A program made the translations under genes and the position numbers. Under the pieces are notes generated by a model. The model had not been told where the DNA came from. It searched no databases and saw nothing but the letters and a program-made list of their open reading frames with translations. A stretch of DNA of 64,000 bases from Glycine soja (lineage: Eukaryota > Streptophyta > Magnoliopsida > Fabales > Fabaceae): positions 32,057,280 to 32,121,279 of the forward strand of contig NC_041019.1 of assembly GCF_004193775.1 (NCBI RefSeq). Reading direction: 5' to 3'. Shown piece after piece: positions 47,846 through 58,877 of this stretch. Numbering within the stretch: the first letter of the stretch is position 1; the number at the start of each line of letters is the position of its first letter.

Positions 47846-48292
47846 CAAAAGATTCAAAGGACTAATCGCCTGAGAATTCTTTTGTTTCTTCCCTTCTCCC
47901 TCTTGGCAAATGATTTCAAAGGACTAACCGCCTTAGATATCTTTTGTTTCTTACAAAAGATTTCAAAGGAATAACCGCCTGAGATATCTTTTTCCCTTTC
48001 CCTTTATACAAAAGATTTCAAAGGACTAACCACCTGAGATATCTTTTGTATCCCCCTCACAGAGAATTCAAGGGACTAACCGCTTAAGAATTCTTTGTCC
48101 TAACACATTGGAGGGTACATCCTTTGTGGCACAAGTAGAGGGTACATCTACTTGGGTTGTTATACTGAGAAAAAGAGAGGGTACATCTCTTGCATATCAG
48201 TTCAAGTGGAGGGTACATCCACTTGGTTTTTCAAAGAGAACAAGGGAGGGTACATCCCTTGTGGATCTTTGGCTTGTAAAGGATTTTACAAG
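47846..48292 (+). other. Hairpin arrays of LTR 2
   Basis: Array one has five units (47846-47884, 47907-47946, 47954-47993, 48009-48048 and 48059-48098) with the GGACTAACCGCC-type loop. Array two has CAAGTAGA/TCTACTTG (48132-48154), AAGAGA/TCTCTT (48173-48191), CAAGTGGA/TCCACTTG (48203-48225, perfect) and CAAGGGA/TCCCTTG (48241-48261), all with loop GGGTACA. It closes with CTTGTAAA/TTTACAAG (48273-48292). Confidence 0.7.
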
Positions 48293-48601
48293 GTTGAAAG
48301 AAATCTCAAGAACCGTTGGTTTCTTGGGGACTGGATGTAACCATGGGTTGTTGCCTAACCAGTATAAATCTTGTGTTTGTCTTCTTCTTCCCTACACTCT
48401 TTAATTTCCACTGTGTACTTTTAATTGCCGCTTTTACTTTTGGTTAAGTTATTGTTTATGTTCTTTACTTTCTTAACTTAGTAGTAAAAGCCTAGTTGAA
48501 TCTAGTAACATTAAGAAGGATAAATTTTTAATTAGTCAAGACACATTAATAATTAATTCAACCCCCCTTTCTTAATTATTCTGAGGCCACTTGATCCAAC
48601 A

Positions 48602-49650
48602 GGGGCCTCATAAGGTGTTGGTTGTGGTGGTGTGTGTTGGTCTGCTCTGATTATGTTGGGAGGAGAAATGAGAGGAGGAGATGTAGGTGTTGTTGAATTG
48701 GGTGATTGGCTATGTAGTGGGGAAGATTGGATATTGGCATGAGGGATAATATTGGTTAAGGGTATATGAGGCACACGTGGTAACTGTTCAGAATTTGAGA
48801 TTGATGAGGGTGTTGGAGGATTTTTAGGAGATGATGAGAGGAAAAATATCTACCAAAAATTGAAGATGTCTGGAATAATAGGTTTTGTTATTTTAAAATT
48901 GTAACAGATGTATCTGAGTGGGGTTGTAGCCAAGGAAAAGGCATGGTTCAAATCTTTGTTCTAGTTTGTTGTTTGTATTGTGTTTAAGCCAGGGAAAACA
49001 GAGACAACCAAATGTTTTTAATTTTGTGTAATTGGGTGGTTTGTCAAATACAATATGGTAAGGGGTGGTCATGCCTAGGCTGGTGGTAGGTAATCGATTA
49101 ATGAGATATGCTGCAGTTTGAAAAGCATATGGCCAAAAGTTAGGAGAAAGGGAAGCATTATTGAGGAGACAACATGCAGTTTCAGTTAGGTGTCGGCGTT
49201 TACTTTCAGAGAGACCATTATGTTCAGGTGTATGAGGAGGGGTAGTTAGATGATAAATACCATGCTATTGAAAAAAAGGAACCAAGTTTTATAAATTCAC
49301 TGCCATTATCAGAATAAAAGGTTTTGATTTTTGTGGTGAATTGCTTTTCCACTAGATTTTTAATATATTGGAAAAGTAGTGAGACATCAGATTTAAGTTT
49401 CATAGGATAAAGCCATACATATTTGGAGAAGTGATCAATAAAAATGACATAGTAACAAAAACCATTAATTGAATTAAAAGGAGCAAGGCCCTAAACATCA
49501 AAGTACACAATTTCTAAAGGGTAGCTACTAGAGATACTAGACCTAGAAAAGGGTAGCCTGTACACATTATCTTCATTTAGTCCTAGCAGGGCCAAGATCA
49601 TCAAGACGGTGCCTGATTAGAGCCAATTCACTAGCAATGGACTAAATAGA
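48602..49650 (-). pseudogene. Copia integrase and linker
   Basis: On the minus strand the integrase core is visible (motifs EIVYFDV, DHFSKYVWLYPMKLKSDV, YSDNGSEF at about 49300, then NGLSESK in another frame). It continues with WPYAFQTAAYLINRLPT and 'FGCLCFPW' down to about 48960. At least one frameshift near 49270 and several stops break it. The Pro/Thr/Ser-rich linker follows (48774-48602) and is cut by solo LTR 2 at 48601. Confidence 0.8.
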
Positions 49651-50052
49651 CTACAAGTAGCAAGAGACAAAAGATATGACTTTGGAGACAGAATTTAGAC
49701 GATCCTTAAGCGACATAATTGGAGATCGAGATCTGTTAGAGAAGGCTTGTTGGAGAGCAAGCCAGGTAGCACGAGAGGTAAAATAATTTATCTTGGCGGA
49801 TCCATAGGGAATAGTTTGGGTTAGGTGCTGCAGACTCACCAACACCAATGGTTTTGGGAGGGCAAGGTGTGTCACCAGTGACATGACCAACAAGATCACG
49901 GCTATAAGGAGAGAGTCAACCTGTTCAAACCACACAGGATAATTGGAAGAGTTGAGTTTGATAGGGAGTTGAGTAGTAATGTTGAACTCCACCAGATCTT
50001 TTAAGTTGGAGGAGACATTTGAGTTAGTAAGGGAGGTTTCAAAGGTAGACAT
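49651..50052 (-). pseudogene. Copia gag fragment
   Basis: The ATG at 50052 opens MSTFETSL. The fragment LPIKLNSSNYPVWFEQVDSL is the typical start of the plant copia gag (UBN2/DUF4219-like) domain, followed by 'RATWLALQQAFSNRSRSPIM'. It stops at 49651; the zinc knuckle and protease are missing between here and the integrase. Confidence 0.75.
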
Positions 50053-50094
50053 GGCAGGATCAAAGAAAGGAAAGTTGTTAAGTAATAGGCTAAT

Positions 50095-50104
50095 CTGATA
50101 CCAT
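50095..50104 (-). other. Primer binding site of the copia element (initiator Met tRNA)
   Basis: TGGTATCAGA on the minus strand, the standard plant copia primer site, about 40 bp upstream of the gag ATG. Confidence 0.85.
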
Positions 50105-50299
50105 AAAGAGAGATCTAAACATATACTTTTATTAATTAATTGAGTGATACATCAGGATTGTATATATACAGCTTTGGGGATAACAAAATCAACTAACTAG
50201 TAGCTACAAAATAGGATCTAAACTACTTAAAGATAAAGTTGTTGTAACAAAAGAATAAAAGATAACAACAATATAAAATAGTCTTAACAATAGCTAACA
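50105..50299 (-). repeat. 5' LTR of the copia element
   Basis: About 195 bp on the minus strand from TGTTAGCTATTG (50299) to the primer site, with a TATATATAC promoter-like run near 50155-50168. The size suits small-LTR copia lineages. No second LTR exists to confirm the ends. Confidence 0.6.
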
Positions 50300-50335
50300 G
50301 ATATAATTCTAGCTTTTTTGTTTTGGAGAATAATT

Positions 50336-50950
50336 CTAGTTTTCTTCGTTTTCTACTACAATTTTGTTTGCTATTGATTAATGGAAGACTAAGTCTCCAG
50401 CATTGTTTTCTCTGGAGGATCAAGCACAGCTTTTTTAGTGGTTTTATTATTACTATTGCATTTTGCTCAGTTTTTCCTCTTCACCAATTACTCTGTATTT
50501 GTTGCTACTAATCCATGCATGCTTAGTGCTTGATTAATTGTCTCTGTGCTTAATTTACGTTCATGTTTAATGATCAGTTTCATTCATGATTAATTGGTGT
50601 ATGTGTTGCTTAATCACATAATGAATGCCTTATGTTAAATTTCACTTAGTAATTTAATTTAGGGTTGGATTAAATGGTTGAACTGATAAAGGATAAATCC
50701 TCGTAACCTAGGATAAGAGACTTGCTTGTGAATCAAGGGGAAACAACGTGTTTTAATTATGATATTTTCTAATTCAAGTTTACTTGCTGTTTAATTTACA
50801 AAAAACAAACAACCCCCCCCCATTCGTTACTATTTTATTACTATCTGTTATGAACATTTGGTTGACCATTGCTCGTTGGGACACGACCTAGGATCACTTC
50901 CTAGATACTGCATTTTTAATGTTTATTTGATTCGGGTACGACCTCGATCA
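50336..50950 (+). repeat. Element G LTR, 3' portion
   Basis: From 'CTATTGATTAATGGAAG' to CTCGATCA it matches A LTR 9870-10453, with an 8-C run at 50813-50820. The first ~480 bp of the LTR are absent. Confidence 0.8.
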
Positions 50951-50954
50951 AATT

Positions 50955-50972
50955 TGACGCTGTTGCCGGGGA
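50955..50972 (+). other. Primer binding site of element G (tRNA-Asp type)
   Basis: TGACGCTGTTGCCGGGGA, two mismatches from the tRNA-Asp complement, four bases after the LTR end. Confidence 0.75.
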
Positions 50973-51464
50973 GTAGTGGGCCAAAGGTTCATAATAGTGT
51001 TTAGTTATCTTATTTTGTGTAGCGTTATGTTTTGCATTTCAATTGCATTCCCTGTTTAGCCACTGTTTTAGCGACTGATTCAGCGACTGATTCAACCTTT
51101 TGTTTTACTGTGAACATTGATGAACAATGATTAGCGATTGAGAATTAGCAACGGATTTTGCAATTTAATTAACGATTTTTGTTTTGATAGTTAGAGTTGT
51201 TATTTTTGGCTGATTTTTTGTGTGGTAGCTTCTTTTGATCCATATTTTGTGTGAAAAATACCAGGAGCACTTGGTGTTACATTATTTGAGAGAGACAAAA
51301 ATTTTTGGAATTTGTTTTTAGCAAAACTTAAAACGGCCATAACTTTTGCTCCGGGTATCAAAATAACTATTATTATATATGCATTTGGGGTAGAAAAAAA
51401 TTTCCCATATTGTGGCAACCCCCTGAAGCCGGTTGGGGTCTCCCAAAATCCAAAAATCAGCCGT

Positions 51465-52565
51465 TCCACCATAGAGCCCCCTGATGTCCAAGAAGATCAT
51501 ATCTTTCTAAAGGCTTTTCCACATTCTCTAGAGGGAGTGGCAAAAGATTGGCTATACTACCTTGCTCCCAGGTCCATTTTCAGCTTGGATGACCTTAAGA
51601 GGGTGTTCTTGGAGAAATTCTTCCCTGCATCTAGGACCACTACCATCAGAAAAGACATTTCAAGCATAAGGCAACTTAGTGGAGAGAGGTTGTATGAGTA
51701 CTGGGAAAGATTCAAGAAATTGTGTGCAAGTTGTTCTCACCACCAGATTTCTGAGCAACTCCTTCTGCAATATTTCTATGAGGGACTTAGCAACATGGAG
51801 AGGAGTATGATTGATGCTGCCAGTGGTGGATTAGTGATATGACCCCTGCTGTGGCTAAGAATTTGATTGAGAAGATGGCTTCCAACTCCCAACAATTCAG
51901 TGCAAGAAATGATGCTATTGTCCTTAGAGGATTCCATGAGTTGGCCATGGATTCATCTTCATCTGCTGAAAATAAAAAACTTGAGGGAAAACTTGATGCC
52001 TTGGTCAACCTAGTAACTCAGCTTGCCATGAATCAGAAATTTGCACCTGTTGCAAGAGCCTGTGGTCTATGTTCTTCTGTAGATCACCATACAGATCTCT
52101 GTCCTTCTTTGCAGCAATCTGGAGTCAATAAGCAACCTGAAGCTTATGCTGCAAACATTTATAATAGACCTCCTCAATGGCAAAACCAACAACAGCAGAA
52201 TAATTATGACCTTTCAAGCAACAGATACAATCCAAGTTGGAGGAATCATCCAAATCTGAGATGGACAAGTCCTCCACAACAACAACAGCTTGTCCCTCCT
52301 TTTCAGAATGTTGCTGGTCCAAGCAAGCCATATGTTCCTCCTCCAATACAGTAGCAACAACAACAGTAGTCACAACAAAGACAACAAGCAACTGAGGCTC
52401 CTCCTCAACCTTCCTTAGAAGAGTTAGTGAGGAAAATGACCATCCAGAATATGCAATTTCAGCAAGAGACAAGAGCCTCCATTCAGAATCTAACAAATCA
52501 GATGGGGCAGATGGCTACTCAGTTGAACCAAGCTCAGTCCCAAAATTCTGACAAATTGCCTTCAT
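51465..52565 (+). pseudogene. Element G gag (N-terminally deleted)
   Basis: Gag similarity to A starts at PPDVQEDHIFLKAF; the sequence upstream is leader-like, so the N-terminal third has been deleted. A frameshift near 51840 precedes 'NLIEKMASNSQQFSAR'. The CCHC-like knuckle CGLCSSVDHHTDLC (about 52060) is complete. In-frame TAGs at 52352 and about 52367, then TAA near 52565, end it. Confidence 0.8.
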
Positions 52566-52570
52566 AAACT

Positions 52571-53941
52571 GTGAAGAATCCGAAAAATGTGAGTGCCATC
52601 ACCTTGAGGTCTGGCAACCAAATTCAAGTGCCTCCACCAGTAGCAGCACCTACACCTGAAAAAGAGGATGAGATAGTTGCACAAAAGAGAAAGCTTCCTA
52701 ACAAAAATTTTCATGCAGGTGGACCTTCTTCTAGTAATTATGACTTACAACAGCCTCTTATCCCTCTTCCATTCCCACCTAGAGCAATCCCAAACAAAAG
52801 GATGGAAGAAGCGGAAAAGGAGATCTTGGAGACCTTCAGAAAAGTAGAGGTGAACATACCTCTACTAGATGTCATCAAGCAGATTCCAAGATATGCCAAG
52901 TTTCTAAAGGAGCTGTGCACCCACAAAAGGAAGCTCAAAGGCAATGAAAGGATTAGCATGGGTAGAAATGTGTCAGCATTGATAGGTAAATATGTTCCTC
53001 ACATTCCTGAGAAATGTAAGGACCCAGGTACTTTCTGTATACCTTGCATTATTGGGAACAATATATTTGAGAATGCCATGCTAGATCTAGGAGCATCAGT
53101 TAGTGGCATGCCTCTGTCCATTTTCAATTCTTTATCTCTTGGACCTTTGCAATCTGCATGTGGTGATTTATTTGGAAAATAGAAGTGTTGCTTATCCCGC
53201 AGGTTTCATAGAGGATGTGCTGGTTCGGGTTGGTGAACTTATTTTTCCTGATGATTTTTATGTTCTTAATATGGAAAAGGGATTTTCCCATGGTTCAAAT
53301 CCAATTATTTTAGGCAGACCATTTATGAAAATAGCCCGAACCAAGATAGATGTTTACGTTGGCACATTGTCTATGGAATTTGGTGATATTGTTGTTCATT
53401 TTAACATTCTTGATGCCATGAAACATCCATCTTAGGATCATTCTATTTTTCGTGTTGAGATAATTGATCAGATTATATGTTTGATTTTGATTCTGTTCTT
53501 CATGGTAGGAAACATCCATTTTTATCTGATTTGCATACTTGTCATTCCTTATGCATTGAATCTGAACCTGAGTTTGAATTTGATCCTGTGTCTGACTTTT
53601 ATGCTGAGAGTGAATTTGAATTTAAGTCTAGTGTTGTACCTCTTGATGTCGATTTTTTAGAGTCGGAATGCACTAACCATGTTGTAGGAAGTACATATAC
53701 TTCTGACTTGCTTTATGAGATACAGGCTGAGGAACCTTCTTCTACTCCTACCCTGGTTCCTCCCACTGTTCAGCCACCACCCACACCAGAGTTGAAGCCT
53801 TTACCAGCAACCCTCAAATATGCTTACCTGGAGGACAAGGAAAAATTTCTGGCAATCATCTCTGCATCCCTTGTTGCTGCTAGTTCTCAAGAAGCACAAG
53901 AAAGCCATTGGATGAACTTTACCAGACACTCCTGGTATTAG
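52571..53941 (+). pseudogene. Element G protease region and linker
   Basis: The block ILETFRKVEVNIPLLD is followed by the protease motif DLGAS (about 53086) with SGMP where A has SVMP. A frameshift near 53155 moves to a second frame containing FIEDVLVRVGELIF and IILGRPFM. TAG at 53433-53435 and another shift follow, then the acidic linker 53477-53941. Confidence 0.78.
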
Positions 53942-53954
53942 GCCATCTACCTAC

Positions 53955-55498
53955 ATGCATAGGATACTTGTAGAGGATGGAGCTAAGCCAGTGAGGCAGC
54001 CACAGCGGCGACTCAACCCCGTCATTCTAGATGTGGTGAAAAAGGAAGTGACCAAGCTCTTACAAGCTGGAATCATCTACCCCATTTCTGACAGCCAGTG
54101 GGTGAGTCCAGTCCAAGTGGTTCCTAAGAAGACAGGCCTCACAGTGATCAAGAATGAAAAGGATGAGCTTATTCCCATAAGAGTGCAGAACAGCTGGCGA
54201 GTCTGCATTGATTATAAGAGGCTGAATCAGGTAACTAGAAAAGATCATTTTCCCCTGCCTTTCATTGATCAAATGCTTGAGCGCTTGGCAGGTAAGTCTC
54301 ATTACTATTTTCTTGATGGTTTTTCTTGTTATTTACAAATTCATATTGCTCCTGAGGATCAAGAAAAGACCACATTCACCTGTCCCTTTGGCACTTTTGC
54401 CTATAGGAGGATGCCCTTTGGCCTATGCAACGCCCCTGGTACCTTCCAACGGTGTATGCTTAGCATTTTCAGTGATTTTTTAGGGGGTTGCATAGAGGTG
54501 TTTATGGATGATTTTACTGTTTATGGATCCTCTTTTGATGCATGTTTGGATAGTCTGGATAGAGTTCTTAATAGATGCATTGAAACTAACCTTGTGCTGA
54601 ATTTTGTAAAATGTCACTTCATGGTAGAACAAGGTATAGTTTTAGGGGGCATATAATTTCGAATAGGGACATAGAGGTAGACCCTGCAAAAATAGATGTT
54701 ATTTCACAATTTCCTTACCCCTCTTGCATGCGAAAGGTTCGTCCTTTTCTTGGTCATGCAGGGTTTTATAGGCGCTTTATCAAGGATTTTAGCAAAGTGG
54801 CCCTTCCACTATCTAATTTGCTGCAAAAGGAGGTGGAGTTTGATTTTGATGACCAATGCAAAGAGGCTTTTGATTGCCTCAAGTGCGCAGTGACTACCAC
54901 CCCTATCATTCCAGCACCTGATTGGACAGCCCCATTTGAGTTAATGTGCGATGCATCCAATTACGCATTGGGGGTTGTCCTTGCTCAAAAGATTGATAAG
55001 TTGCCTCGGGTGATCTACTACGCTTCCAGAACTTTGGATGCTGCTCAAGAAAATTACACTACCACAGAGAAGGAGGTATTAGTGATAGTTTTTGCTCTTG
55101 AAAAATTTCGTTCATATTTGCTTAGTACTCGTGTTATTGTTTATACTGACTATGCAGCTCTAAAGTACATGTTGAAGAAGTCTGAATCAAAGCCTAGATT
55201 GATCAGGTGGATGCTTTGGCTCCAAGAGTTTGATTTGGAGATCCGTGATCGGAGCGGTGCGCAGAACCTCATGGCTGACCATCTGAGTAGGATTGAGCGT
55301 GTGCTTGAGGACTCACCCATTCAGGATGATTTTCCAGATGACCATTTCTACATTATGTATAGTATTTCTGATTCCTTCCCCACTCCCTGGTTTGCTAATA
55401 TTGTGAATTATTTGGTTGCTTCTGTTTTTCCTCCCTTAGCATCTAAAGCTCAAAATGATAAAATTAAGAGTGATGCTAAGCATTATATTTGGGATGAC
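53955..55498 (+). pseudogene. Element G RT, RNase H and integrase start
   Basis: RT from EDGAKPVRQPQRRLNP to a frameshift near 54640, with the catalytic FMDDF at about 54505. The second frame carries '[17 protein letters not shown]', RNase H ([29 protein letters not shown]) and the beginning of integrase. Two A stops (14229, 14271) are CAG codons here, and the RT part is open, so G is less decayed in RT than A although truncated. Confidence 0.85.
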
Positions 55499-57312
55499 TA
55501 AAACTAATAAAGGGAAATGCTTACTCTAGTCCTAAGTAATAGTGGGAGCCTCAAACTTTATATTTTCCAGCTTGAACAAGTAATTGAAGTAAGCTAAAGG
55601 TGGAGTAACTTGATGCACCAAAAGCTATGAAGGTTATTGAACTTAAAAGTGTGTTTGTCTTGTCTTTCTATTTCCCATAGTAGCTGCCTAAGATGAATTT
55701 GAGCTTGCTCTTTTAATAGGCCTAAATGTCTTCTAATTAGTTTGAGTGCAAATCATTCATTAGATGAATCAAGATGTTTAGTTGAAAGTGAAAGTTATCC
55801 ATGTACTGAAACACATGTTACTTTGATGTTTACATAATTACTATATTCTTACCTCCTGTCTTGCTAGCTACCAGAAAGCATAAATTATATAAAGGAGCTA
55901 AGAATACAATAGATACTTGAGCTACAAGTGGTAAACTGGAGGCTGAAACTTCGAGCTCTTAAGTCTCATTATATAGGCAACCTATATTGTCAAAAAATGT
56001 GTTTAAATATGTCAAGTTTTCAACCACATGTAGTACTTGCAAAGGCATTTTTCTCTTGAGGTAACAAGTGAAATCTTTGATGAGAAATTCTGAAGTCCTT
56101 AAATAAATAGGCCAAACACTTAACAGGAAGTAGTGGCTTACCTTAAGGTGAGTGATCAATGAATTATTGGAGCACCTAGGTCACATCCCTTACAATTTTT
56201 TTCTTTTCTTTTGGGCCTTGGAAAAATGCTTCATTTTTTGAGTATCTACATTATCATTCTCTTTGAGTGCTTACACACATAAGTTGGTATTTAAGGATAT
56301 AGTAAATTGATGTGTTTACTGCGTGATTAACTTGGGAGAAGAACCAAGACATACATTATAGAGACAATGTCTCATGCTGCTTAAAGGAAATTTGAACACA
56401 CTACACTATGCACACATGCCAAAGCACATAAAAAAATAAGCCTAAGGTTAGTTAATGATTGGCAGACATAAATTGCTCATTGGCAGATATAAATTGGTTC
56501 GATGTTTATTTTCATAATCAGGTAGTTAAAATCACTTTTCTAAGACCTTTCATATGCATGTTTTTTTTTTTGGTTTAGTCTATGTCAGATCAAATTGAGC
56601 AAATAGGGGTCATAGTATAAACTCAATAGACGGTTTGTTTTATTGAAGATATCATTTATTTATATTTGTTAATACAGATCTAACATATTTAGTTTGATCA
56701 ATGATATTCCATGTGTTTTTAAAGTTGTGGCTGACAGGAAACCAGTTAAGGACAAGCCAACTACGAATGTTGGAAGCAAATCTAGGGAAATGCCAAGGTT
56801 AGTGTATTTCTTTCCAGGTGTAATTGTTTGTTTGTTTCTTGAGTAGCAACACTCTTTTAAATACACTTATTAGCTGAAATTGTTAGGAAATCACAAATTT
56901 ATCGGTCACATTTCTTATTTAATTATACAAAAAATATCTTTTTAATATATTTTTTTATTATATAAAATGTGTTTGATTTGGTTATATATCAAACATAAAA
57001 AGTTTTGAAAAAACTGATTCCCCACCACCAAGGCCACAAACTTCTCCACAATATATATTCAGGAGTCATGACTAACCAAACCCACTAGGCATAGGCAATG
57101 GCGATGATGCAAACTCAGTGGTCACCCTTTTCTATCCTGTCAATACTATTATTTAACAAAGATCAAATATTAAAACATAGCACTAATTTCAGATTCAGGC
57201 ATATCCTTTCAAACCCGTGATGATCAATTCTCATTGATCTTAAAAAAAATACTCATGTTGTTTACAATTTTTTCTTTTGTTTGTGAGGTGAATATAATAC
57301 AGATCTTGCAGA

Positions 57313-57315
<3 letters not shown>
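55499..57315. other. AT-rich stretch without recognised features
   Basis: No frame over 66 codons and no terminal repeats that I can identify. One exon-like stretch (about 56725-56795) ends at a donor-like AAG|GTTAGT but matches nothing I know. Confidence 0.4.

Positions 57316-57367
<52 letters not shown>
57316..57367. repeat. (AT)n microsatellite
   Basis: About 26 uninterrupted AT units. Confidence 0.95.
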
Positions 57368-57371
<4 letters not shown>

Positions 57372-58259
57372 AGCTTGAGTTGAGGTTAGTATCTTGCATA
57401 CTAATTGAAACGACGGACGATTAAATTACATTTTAAAATAATTCTTATTTTTATATAAATTGTAAATAAAATCAGTGCATAATAAACTGTAGAATTGTGT
57501 AATTTAGTTTTTTCTTAGCTAAAATTTATATTAATCATATATTAATATACAAATTAAAATCAAATTTTTAAGATAGCATATTAATTCCATTGAAAAGTCG
57601 AGAATGTCAAGAATAATAGTGAAACTTAGTTCCTTCATAATTAAAATTTATATTAATCATGTATAATTTTATAAATGAAAATTAAAATTTTAAAATAACA
57701 TGAATTTTTTGTCAAAAAATAAAATTAACTTTAAAAGTCGAGAATGTAAAAAAAATGAATAATCAAAGTTTTTTTTCTCTCTTCACAACTATCTGAACTT
57801 TGTTTTTTGGTCTGCTAGCTCCCACACATGTGCCTTAGGCAATGGCGCCTCCAGTCTAGGTGTACTTAATTTGATGTACTTAATAGGATGTCTCTTGTGT
57901 GTTTATATGTACAACATTTGCATATTCAGTCTATCATGCCAGCTCCTAGTACATCGACTACCATAGTGGATGGAACTGAGCACCATGTTGATGATACTTA
58001 GGTTGATCATCCTCATGACATGTCAAACGACCATTAACTCCTGGTTATTTTAGTTTGATTATGTCATGTTAGTTATGAATTTGAACTTTATTAAACTTTG
58101 AATTTGCACTTTTTCAATCTTTAAAATAGAACTTTGTTATTAGATGTATTCACTCATTATGAATGTCCACTTATATTTATAAGTTTGATTATCCAATTTA
58201 ATTTAAAATTATATTTACAGTCGATATATTAAGTAGGTCAAAATGTAATATGGAAAAAT
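57368..58259. other. AT-rich stretch, possibly the end of a CACTA second gene
   Basis: Mostly noncoding AT-rich DNA. A short plus-strand frame with an acidic end (about 57938-58002, terminating TAG) sits directly before the repeats at 58260, as the last exon of a CACTA accessory gene would. The similarity is too weak to name. Confidence 0.3.
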
Positions 58260-58877
58260 AAAAAATACAACATATTTTCGTTTAGTGATTGAATCTGCGG
58301 CCGATATTGTATTTTTAATCAGTTTAATATTTAAAATCAAAAATTGAATAGCGACTGAATTAGCAACCGAAATGCATTTTATTCTAAAATTAATTATTTA
58401 CTAGCGACCAAACTAGCGACTGAAGTATTTTTTATGTATTCTATTATAAACTTAGCCACTGAATTAGCGACCAAAAGTCATTTTTTTTAATTTTATTTTA
58501 AAATTAATTATTCAATAGATAATGAAAATTATTTTTATTTCATTTATATTTAAAATTAATTATTCAAAAGCCACCAAAAATAGCCACCAAATATTATTTT
58601 AATTTATTTTACATTTAAACTTTTATTTTTTATTAGCGACCAAATTTGGGACAAAGTATGCTGAATTGTTCCCAAGCAAAATAACAATCAAATATGTAGT
58701 GATCAAATTTTACTTTCTTGTGACCAAATGTGTCGGTCTCTAAGTACCGACCGAAATGGTATTTGGTGACTAATGACTTAGTGACTAGGGTTTTTGCGAC
58801 CACAACATTTGGCGCTATTTTGGTCGCTGACAGTTTTTGCGACTGAATTTCTCAGTCGCTAAATCATGTTATTTTTT
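58260..58877. repeat. Degenerate GCGACCGAA/GCGACTGAAT repeats, CACTA subterminal type
   Basis: About a dozen copies of (T/A)AGCGAC(C/T)(A/G)AA-like sequence alternate with AAATTAATTATT-type spacers, giving a rough 60-70 bp periodicity. At 58800-58860 the motif also appears in the opposite sense (GGTCGCTGA, CAGTCGCTAA). Arrays of this kind are typical of the ends of En/Spm elements. The exact terminus (CACTA/TAGTG) is not identified. Confidence 0.5.

Larger units (their letters stand above)
23933..48601 (+). mobile_element. Solo LTR 2 (TAATCGATTA family), split by solo LTR D
   Basis: The two parts are 23933-24533 and 47454-48601, about 1.75 kb together, starting TGTGGAAGCAATG and ending GATCCAACA. 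The flanks are the exact 5-bp duplication GGGGC (23928-23932 and 48602-48606). It is a sister of solo LTR 1, only 47 bp away, inserted in the same copia linker. Four palindrome pairs (centres 24239/24260, 24311/24332, 24424/24445, and a fourth pair split by D) are again 21 bp apart once the D insertion is discounted. TATA box 47654-47661; hairpin arrays 47846-48098 and 48132-48292. Confidence 0.88.
21191..50299 (-). mobile_element. Ty1/copia element, 3' truncated and split by nested insertions
   Basis: On the minus strand the parts are: short LTR (50299-50105), initiator-Met tRNA primer site (50104-50095), gag (from 50052), integrase (about 49560-48890), linker (48840-48602, 23932-23891), RT (22283-21191). 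Gag-integrase-RT is the copia order. Solo LTR 2 and solo LTR 1 are inserted in the linker; when they and one copy of each 5-bp duplication are ignored, the reading frame of the linker is continuous. RNase H and the 3' LTR are missing beyond 21191. The first half of pol (protease) is also not visible. Confidence 0.85.
50336..55498 (+). mobile_element. Element G: Athila-lineage element truncated at both ends
   Basis: It matches element A along its length: LTR 3' half (50336-50950), primer site, leader, gag, protease, RT, RNase H and the start of integrase. The 5' half of its LTR is missing where the copia remnant lies. At 55498 it stops inside integrase at ..YIWDD, a place that corresponds to about 15500 in A, and abuts unrelated DNA. 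Gag lacks its first ~120 codons compared with A. Confidence 0.88.

Noticed and set aside
56725..56795. A plus-strand exon ending at a GTTAGT donor
   Set aside because: One short open stretch with no recognised similarity and no partner exon in the surrounding 2 kb.
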